Shown: positions 57,106-64,000 of the stretch, in pieces
How positions within the stretch are numbered: the stretch's first letter is position 1
Layout of the letters: each line of letters opens with the position of its first letter
NCBI RefSeq assembly: GCF_043290135.1
Contig: NC_134700.1
Location: 80,783,000 to 80,846,999, forward strand
Reading direction: 5' to 3'
DNA length: 64,000 bases
Origin: Rhipicephalus microplus
Lineage: Eukaryota; Arthropoda; Arachnida; Ixodida; Ixodidae
The notes under the pieces: generated by a model
Told to the model about the DNA's origin: nothing
The model's database searches: none
What the model saw: the letters and a program-made list of their open reading frames with translations, nothing else
Position numbers and translations under genes: made by a program

Positions 57106-57328
57106 ATATATATATATATATATGGAGAGAGAGAGAGAGAGAGAGAGAACTTCTTTGGCGCGCTCGCACTTTCAGATCATTTTTCATTCACACAGCACTT
57201 GTTCAATAGCGTAAAAAAGGACAATAAATTTTAAGCAGCATGCACTGGGACAACACGTATACATTTGTCATGTATGATGCACGGAAGAATATTATACGCG
57301 ACGCTTTTTATGCATCACCTCACAATTT
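57106..57328. repeat. (TA)n-(GA)n head and dispersed repeat, copy 2
   Basis: TA 57106-57123, GA 57125-57148, then ACTTCTTTGGCGCGCTCGCAC through ATCACCTCACAATTT, matching 44049-44280. This copy lacks the 38-bp SINE-tail insertion and so represents the empty site. Sequence beyond 57328 differs from that beyond the first copy. Confidence 0.75.
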
Positions 57329-57329
57329 T

Positions 57330-57990
57330 CCGCATGAATACAATTATGTTAATGGCGGCCTCCTCAACAGTAAATATTTTATCATTGAAGGAAATTAGAA
57401 ATGACTAAGAACAGCTCACAAAGAATTTAGTTTTTAAATTTGAAGCACTCCTTGAGAAACCAATGGTATATTGAGCGTTTCTATCTAATTATTTTATCTT
57501 CCCACTGAGTTCGAGTTCACTGCTTTATTCATCGCCGCTTTGCAAGCTGCCTCCATCGCTCGAAGTTGCCGTAAACAAGGCTGATCACATTTATTGGAGA
57601 TTGAAGCGGAAACCTTTCTTGGTGCTTCCAATACAGCAAAATTAAAACATTTCGAAAGATTCGTTGCAATCATCTGCTCACGACAGCTTCGACAGAGCAA
57701 CGATGATGCTAATTCTTTTCGATAAAAAATTTATTTTCCTGAAGGAGCAATTGATTTGACCAATCCATAAAAGGTTTCTTTATTCCCATCTATAACTGTA
57801 TCGGCCAGTCACAGCAAAATAAAAACATGAACAAGTGATGTAATATCATAGGGCCACTGTACAACGCTATAGCCTTCTGTGCAGTGCTACAGCAAGCGAC
57901 GCAAAGAACCTTCATGGAAAATTGTCACTGCTGTAATGTTTCAAAATCATCCCTATGTTGTTACATTCCCTCGTAATGTTCTCAATTTCT
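57330..57990. other. Non-coding stretch
   Basis: AT-rich; no recognised frame or repeat. Confidence 0.3.
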
Positions 57991-57994
57991 CGTA

Positions 57995-60165
57995 AGAATA
58001 TTTATTTATTTTATTTTTTATTTAATAAGTACCTGCTTCGCCATAAGGCATTAAAGAAGGGAGGGTACAGTAGATATGATCAAACACATAAAAAACATTC
58101 ATAAAGCAGGGAAAAAATCAGTTGAATCAATAGAGACTATTTCCGGTGGCAGAGTGTTCCATTCTCTTATAGTGCGGACAAAGAAAGAGTAGCGAAAAGT
58201 GTCACCCCCAAAAGGAATCTCGCGCATTTTTAAGTGATCATCCCGTCTTTACAAAACATAGTTGGGTGGTTGAAAATACAAGTGCCTGATGATCCCTGTT
58301 GTCGAATTATAAATGCTAAGAAAGAATTTTAATCTGAGGTTTCGACAACGGTTTCCAAAAAGACCCCAATTTAATGTTTTTCTGCTCTCTGTCACACTAA
58401 GCATCCTGTCGTAATTTCCAAGGACAAATCTAATTGCTCTATTATGCACTTTGTCAAGTTTATCTGTAAGTTCTTTAGTATATGGGTCCCAGCAGACGCA
58501 CGCATATTCCAGTAAGCTGCGGACGTGTGCAAATTAGAGCTGCTCTCTAAGTTCTTGTGGTAAACTACTGAAGTTACGTTTCAGAAAACCTAATGTTTCT
58601 ACCGCCTTGTTCCTGACGTAAGTGACATGTTTATTGCATCTCAAATCAGCAGTGAAAAATACGCCTAGATATTTATATTCCGTGACATGTTGAAGATTAG
58701 CGTTGTTAAGCGTGTAATGATTTCTTCAGTGCGAGAGTTTCCTGGTAAAGGTGACGTGGACGCTTTTTTCACACTAATCGACATTTTTCATTTTTCAAAC
58801 CATGCAGCAATTAAATCTGAATCGTTTTGCAGTGCTTGTTTGTCAAGGTCGCTATTGATGGCCCTATATACTACACAGTTATCTGCAAACATTCTAAATG
58901 ATGGTGTGAAACCGAAAATGATGTCATTTATGAGCAACGAAAATAGAAGCGCACCTAAGACTGATCCCTGTGGTACACCAGAGGCCACGGCAACATATGT
59001 AGAGGAACAACCGCTCAGAGCGACAGACATCTGCCTTGAGCGAAGATACTCAGCTATCCAAGCGATAACCCTATCATCCAATTTGGAATATTGAAGTTTA
59101 GCGAACAAGAGACTATGCGTAACGACATCAAAAGCTTTTCTGAAATCCAAAAATATATAGTCAACACTTTGCTGCTTGTCAACAGCTGAGGCAAGGTGAT
59201 GAGTAAATTCTACCAGTTGCGTCGTACAAGAAAAGCCCTGCCGGAACCCATGCTGACTAGGATGAAGAAGGTTATTGGCGACAAGGTCAGACATTATGCT
59301 GCTATAAATCACATGTTCCATGACTTTGCATACAATACTAGTTAACGACACTGGCCTATAATTCTCAACTCTGTACCTCTGTCCACTTTTATGAATTGGT
59401 ACCACGTGGGCCAACTTCCAGTCTCCAGAAACAATGCAGTCATTTAAGGAATTTTGAAATAAACGAAAAAAATATAAGCACAGAGTGCCTGAACAGTTAA
59501 TAAGAAACGATGCCGGGATATCAACCGGACCACTCGCTTTCGTGCGTTTCAAGCCTTGCAAAAATCTCTCGACTCCCGTCGCACTAAACACAACCTCAGA
59601 CATTTTGTCGACATGGACATAAAAATCATTAATTGTAACTGCACTAGCATCTGAAAAATGTGACTGAAATACCGATGAAAAGTAATTAACAAAAATGTTG
59701 ACCTTACTCGGATCATCATTATTAATTCGGTCGGACCAGTGCAATGGTGGAAGAGAAGTGTCCTCCTTACCGTTTCTTTTAACGTATTTCCAAAATTCCT
59801 TCGGATCGTCTAGCAGCCTCTGGCCTAAGTTAGCGAAGTATGTTTGTTTGGCTGATCCAGCGAGCTTTCTAAAACTACGTTTTAACCCTGCTAACTGTAT
59901 GTAGCGACTACCCGATTTCTGAGTCTTGCTAAGCCGATAAATTCTTCTGATTTTTCTTAATAAAGAACTGCGTTACCTGTTAAACCACGGTTCATCTTTT
60001 GAATTTTCGGAAGAGTGTTCGAAGGGGAACAAATTTAGCACGCAGTTCAAAAAGCTTCTCTTTAAGTACTCTCCATAGCTCTTCCCCATTTAACTCATCT
60101 GCCAATGTGTCAAAAGTAGGAAAGTAAGATTCAAGAGCTAGATTTAGTGCAGCGTAGTTAGCTCT
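57995..60165 (-). mobile_element. 5'-truncated RNase H-less LINE, third copy
   Basis: Minus strand from about 60165. It begins in a region before the RT (GEELWRVLKEKLFELRAKFV, then YFANLGQRLLDDPKEFWKYV), includes the RT at 59744-58788 and thumb to 58249, and ends in a tail of AAATAAAAAATAAAATAAATA (plus 57995-58025). No endonuclease or ORF1 precedes it. It resembles but is clearly distinct from the two 2A LINEs. Confidence 0.8.
58249..59744 (-). pseudogene. RT of the third LINE; FADD changed to FADN
   Basis: ASGPVDIPASFLINCSG, AHVVPIHKSGQRYRVENYRP, QHGFRQGFSCTTQLV, YIFLDFRKAFDVV and ASGVPQGSVLGALLFSLLIN are clear. Motif C reads RMFADNCVVYRA: the second catalytic Asp is Asn (58879-58890), so polymerisation should be lost. 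The frame stops soon after at 58788 and the thumb follows in other frames to RNLRLKFFLSIYNSTTG near 58310. Confidence 0.85.
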
Positions 60166-60171
60166 GTTATA

Positions 60172-60185
60172 TTATATATATAATA

Positions 60186-60264
<79 letters not shown>
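60172..60264. repeat. (TA)n microsatellite
   Basis: About 93 bp, slightly interrupted at its start. It lies between the third LINE and the third I-type copy. Confidence 0.95.
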
Positions 60265-60268
<4 letters not shown>

Positions 60269-60707
60269 GATAATTTTCTTATAAGTTTTAAAATTTCTCG
60301 CCCCAGAACCCCTCCTTGCTCACAAGTCAGTATTTTTGAATTACAAAAATTTGAGAGATAACCTAACATCAGCTTTATCACGACTTCCTCTGACGAGAGC
60401 AACGATTGCAAAGCGATGAAGATAAAGGCAATATTAAAAGAGATTATAAACGAGCTGAATTTACTGTTAAGTCGGCCAAAAGGGCGCCCTCTAGTCTTTA
60501 GTGGAATGATGATTGCACACGAGATCACCGCCGTCGCCAAGCAGCTTGGAAGCAGCTCATTCACAATCAATCCCCTAAGAACTGGTGTGATTATAAATTT
60601 CTAGTAGTTAATTTTAAATGCATAGTCGCTAAAGCAAAATAGTAATATGATCGCAGACATTAAGACTCCTCTAAAAACCGAAAAATAGGAAAGTACTCTT
60701 TCGATAC

Positions 60708-62215
60708 ATGAGAGGAACGAAGATCCTGCCATCGCCAGCAGATTCGAATTATGAACTTCTATCGTCAGCACAAATGACTGAAGCTCTATATTTAATCGCT
60801 GAAGGCCTAGAGGGTAGATTTACATCAACTGTACCTATCCAGTGGCAGAATCGTACAAACCAGGCTGATTTTGAGGAAGATACAATGTCGGAACTTTCCT
60901 GCGTGATAAGGCAGTTACCCCTTTCAGCTGCGGGCCGGGATGGAATCACAGTGCCTATGATCCCAATATTATTTAGGATATCTCCCTGTGAAATTCTTAA
61001 TGTTATAAATTATTCTCTAAAGCTTGCATGTATCCCTTATGATTGGAAAATAGCGACGGTAATTCCAATACCTAAGAAATAGGGATCAGGGTTCAACATA
61101 ACAAATATAAGACCTATATACTTGACTAATAACATGGTAAAACTCACAGAGAGGGTTCTGCACAGCAAGATCACTAGTTCGATAGAAGGCCAACCAATAC
61201 TAAAACCTCAACAAGTTGGATTTAGATCAGATTGTTCTATCTGGTGTGCCCATGCAGACTTAGAGAGCCGAATACAGCTTGCTAAAAAAGAAGACAATAC
61301 GCGGTGCTAGTGACTCTTGACATTGCAAAATCCTATGATATCGTTGAACATTCGACTTTTCTGAGTACACTGACGACTTCAAACTTTTCAAAGTACATGA
61401 CGGCGTGGTTAGCAGAGTTTTTGATCTCACGGGAATTCTATTGTGCCAAGGATGAATGCTCGTCATCTAGATACAGAGTCGCGGAGTTCCCCAAGGAGGA
61501 TTTCTATCACCTCTTCTATTTAATATACTAATGAGTTGCATACCAACCTGCCAGGATATCTATGTCTATGTGCATGCTGATTATATAGCCTTCTTTTCTG
61601 CTGATAATGATATTTATGCTCTACAGCAAAAATTACAAATATAATTTAACTTGCTAGAAAGATGGCCGCAGTCAATTCCAATGGCTTTATATGTAAATAA
61701 GAGTGCTCTCTTGGTGTTTCCCATAGCCGGTTACATTTCAATCGCCATTGCATTGGATCAGGAACCCCTTCTTCAAGTAAACCTCCTTAAATATTTGGGT
61801 GTGTTGTGTAACGAAAAACTAAAGTCCACATATAGAATACATGGCGGCTTAGGCCCAACGGGTTTTAGGCTTACAGAAAATAATGAGTAATCGCCAATTC
61901 GGCGTACGTAAAGACATTTTGTATAACATGTTAATGTTATACAAAATGTTAATCCGCCCAATATTACAATTTGGATGTGTCTTGTTTCCAAGAGGACCTG
62001 CCTACAAAACAAAGCCGTTGGTTCTCTTGGAGCGGGACGCTCTGCGCTTGTGTCTGGGGCTCCCTAGGTTTGCAGCAATTAATGTTATTTATCAAGAAGC
62101 GCGTCTGCCTACATTGCTCTGTCGATTCTGCTTGTTAACAGTACAGACATTTCTGAAATTTTGCAGCTTACCAGTGAGAAGGGTTCAACATGTTTTCATC
62201 AGTGACCCAGATTAG
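60708..62215 (+). pseudogene. RT and thumb of the third I-type copy
   Basis: PLSAAGRDGITVPMIPILFR, DWKIATVIPIPKK, a TAG at about 61080, NIRPIYLTNNMVKLTERVLH, QQVGFRSDCSIWCAHADLES, then in another frame MLVTLDIAKSYDIVEHSTFL. Motif B is degraded (RVAEFPKEDFY) and motif C reads VHADYIAFF, with the second Asp changed to Tyr (61582-61584) and the Tyr to His. LLKYLGVLCNEKL is the thumb. Inactive. Confidence 0.8.
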
Positions 62216-62454
62216 TTCTTTTTCGCTCTTTGGCCTCGTTTTTCTACACTGCATAAAATATATGTACAAAAGAAACTGGCAAGTATAAATGTCAACATTA
62301 GTGAGGTAATTTCATCTAGCTGATTACTCAAATCATATTCTTAGTATAGATTATGGTGATATCGATCCTCCACAATCTGAATTTCAATGCCGCAAATTCT
62401 CAGAGAACAGGTTAGCAGATTTCCTGGAGCATACACAGACAAGTAACATAATAG

Positions 62455-63235
62455 CTACAGATGCTTCCGTGAGGTAAGGGCAGGCGTAGGAATAGTCTCC
62501 CAATCACATGGCTGGTCATTTGCCGTGAGGCTACCCGATTTCACTCCGGTTTTTGAAGCGGAGCTTGTGGCAGTCATCGTGGCACTGCGAAAACTTCTGA
62601 TGAATGAGAACAGGACAGTAACAATTACTGATTCGTTCTCGGTATGCACAGCTATTACAACTTTTCATACATTTCATGCCATCACGACGTTACGATCTTT
62701 AGTCCCGTCTCAGCTGAAGTACCTGAAATTAGTATGGGTCCCAGGTCACTGTGAGTTAACAATAAATGAATTGGCCGATGTCTTAGCCCGCTCATCGCTA
62801 TAGATCTCCCAATAGTTCAGGTTGTCCTGGTGGTAGAATACTTCACCACAGATAACATGGAAACAATGACCGCGTGGACGGAATATGTTCACCTAAAATA
62901 TCCATGGAAATCACAGTGGAAACATTCTCGACAATTTAAGTGACGATCACGAGATTTTGATGTCGTGTCCCTCATTAAACTTTTACTGGTACAGTGCTGG
63001 TCTTACGCCAGTTCTGCGGGGAACTGGAAAATACATCACATTACCTTTTGTCATGTTCAAGATACTCTCGTATTATAACTCGACTTCTAATTACTCATTT
63101 TGCAAAAAAATTTGCTTGACCTTATCGGAGGAAAATGGTTTAAGCTTCGGTGCCTCAGCCTTGGAGTACAGCCACAGGGATGCCTTTGATGCCGTGTGTA
63201 ATTTTATCATAACTACTCAACGAGTACTATTTTAA
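62455..63235 (+). pseudogene. RNase H and C-terminus of the third I-type copy
   Basis: IIATDASV-like sequence at 62450, RLPDFTPVFEAELVAVIVAL (Glu), TVTITDSFSVCTAITTF (Asp) and LVWVPGHCELTINELADVLA (His and Asp) are readable at 62525-62803. A final open frame, 62957-63235, corresponds to the region after the terminal knuckle. The usual knuckle is degraded. Confidence 0.75.
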
Positions 63236-63240
63236 TCAGG

Positions 63241-63501
63241 TATTTAAAATTACTCGTCATTTCATTAGACTAAGACCTAAGTTTTCAAAACTGTTCCCAT
63301 AAGTTTATTATGGCAGTCTGGAATACAAGCTCAAAAGCATATTGCTTCAGTTAAATTGAATACTTTACGCAGTGTTGCCACTTCATTTATTTATTCTTGG
63401 TTTTTTTATTTCATAGTTTACCTAAAATAACATTTAACAGTCTCAACGTTGTATTCTTGGTCAATCACCCAAAGTGGGTACGCGCTATTTATCTAGAGTA
63501 A
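63241..63501. other. Spacer after the last LINE
   Basis: No simple-repeat tail is seen after the LINE end. An in-frame TAA at 63499-63501 bounds the open frame that runs to the window edge. Confidence 0.3.
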
Positions 63502-63650
63502 CAAACAAACAGAACAACATGCCCAGTGAACGGGTGTTGTGTCTTAATTCTTCCTGACAATCGCGCAGTTGTCGAAAGGCTTTGGCGAAACTCAGCTGCC
63601 AGCTTGAGGTCACGCGTCTTCCCGAGGAACACCGTCACGCTTCCTCGCTG

Positions 63651-64000
63651 ATGGAAGCTACTAGGCGACCGTCGCGGCAAGTGTCGGTCCCATCACAAGC
63701 AGACGGCGCCCAAGCCTCCATTGTGGTTCCGGGAAACCTGTCCGGTGGCGCTATACTTCGCTCCCACCTTGCACACGGGCCCCTCTCGCCTAAGGGCGGC
63801 GTACATGCTTTCTCCATCGCTGGCAACCTGTCGGCGCTTCGAGCACCATCCGCGGACGGCGTTCAAGCCTCCTCGGTGGCTCAACATCGCTTCGTTCACG
63901 CCACATTTCCAGGCACCGACACGACATCACACGGGGTCCGCTTGCCTAAGAACGCCGTTGGCGCTTCTAATGGTAAGGATCCCGTTGCCACGATTTTCAC
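63651..64000 (+). CDS. Open reading frame running off the right edge, unknown product
   Basis: ATG 63651-63653 begins a frame that stays open to base 64000 (116 codons); upstream it is open back to 63502. The protein is Ala/Ser/Gly-rich and has internal near-repeats: SQADGAQASIVVPGNLSGGA and APSADGVQASSVAQHRF, and LSPKGGVHAFSIAGNLSALR. GC content jumps relative to the left flank. A donor-like ATG|GTAAGG lies at about 63972, so a splice is possible. I do not recognise the family; the minus strand is also open over much of this region, which weakens the case. Confidence 0.35.
   Translation, partial: MEATRRPSRQVSVPSQADGAQASIVVPGNLSGGAILRSHLAHGPLSPKGGVHAFSIAGNLSALRAPSADGVQASSVAQHRFVHATFPGTDTTSHGVRLPKNAVGASNGKDPVATIF

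Larger units (their letters stand above)
60400..63240 (+). mobile_element. 5'-truncated I-type LINE, third family copy
   Basis: It starts just upstream of the RT in a region matching 30.2 kb of the nested LINE (QLGSSS.., NWCDYKF-like). Then come RT fragments (60708-61890), thumb (61883-62215), RNase H (62460-62803) and the C-terminal end (62957-63235). Endonuclease and ORF1 are missing. Frameshifts and stops are frequent. Amino-acid similarity with the nested LINE is high throughout (for example LERDALRLCLGLPRF against LEREALRLCLGLPKF). Confidence 0.85.

Overview
The window looks like genomic DNA of a hard tick (Ixodidae, probably a metastriate such as Rhipicephalus or Dermacentor). I infer this from a tRNA-type SINE at 4862-5106 that matches my memory of the tick element Ruka, from LINE proteins of the kind usually labelled 'tick transposon', from spliced eukaryotic exons, and from very long TA arrays. 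No bacterial-type operon, rRNA or CRISPR was seen. Names rest on recognition of protein motifs and repeats, not on any database search.

Layout. 1-16 kb: two exons of one minus-strand host-like gene (14472-14204 and 3556-3406) join in frame across a 10.6-kb intron. Its N-terminal domain resembles the FAR1/ZSWIM3 type. The intron holds the SINE, a decayed I-type LINE (about 6.34-11.35 kb), a foldback element with an 11-bp target duplication (11461-12044) and an inverted pair of SWIM-zinc-finger pseudogenes (12.3-13.2 kb). 16-27 kb is mostly non-coding repeat: a TA array, a minisatellite-bearing repeat, a 1.28-kb element with 17-bp terminal inverted repeats carrying a third copy of the SWIM-gene N-terminus, and a 5'-truncated LINE (24.6-25.9 kb). 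27.7-38.6 kb is a Ty3/gypsy LTR retrotransposon (gag, protease, RT, RNase H, integrase) whose 5' LTR is split by a full-length but dead I-type LINE (27.8-33.1 kb). 38.8-40.2 kb holds a hAT transposase fragment and a 625-bp TIR element.

40-48 kb is dominated by palindromes and TA arrays: an I-type ORF1 copy, a 1.87-kb near-perfect palindrome with hammerhead-like motifs in each arm, a short LTR element with 94-bp LTRs, and an inverted dimer of a 451-bp tRNA-like repeat. 48.2-53.0 kb is the most intact element: a LINE with open ORF1 and ORF2, preceded by 300-bp tandem modules that are themselves open and in frame, with a 2A-like DIETNPGP motif before the ORF1 coiled coil. A decayed relative, also with a 2A motif, lies tail-to-tail on the minus strand (57.1-53.3 kb). 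A third LINE (60.1-58.0 kb, minus) and a third I-type copy (60.4-63.2 kb, plus) follow. An open reading frame runs off the right edge (63651-64000).

How the parts relate. Apart from the split host-like gene and possibly the edge ORF, nearly all recognisable coding sequence is retroelement-derived. Most elements carry stops, frameshifts or altered catalytic residues; the 48.2-53.0 kb LINE is the exception. The most notable features are the 2A/tandem-module LINE and the repeated inverted-dimer (foldback) structures, several bordered by TA arrays.
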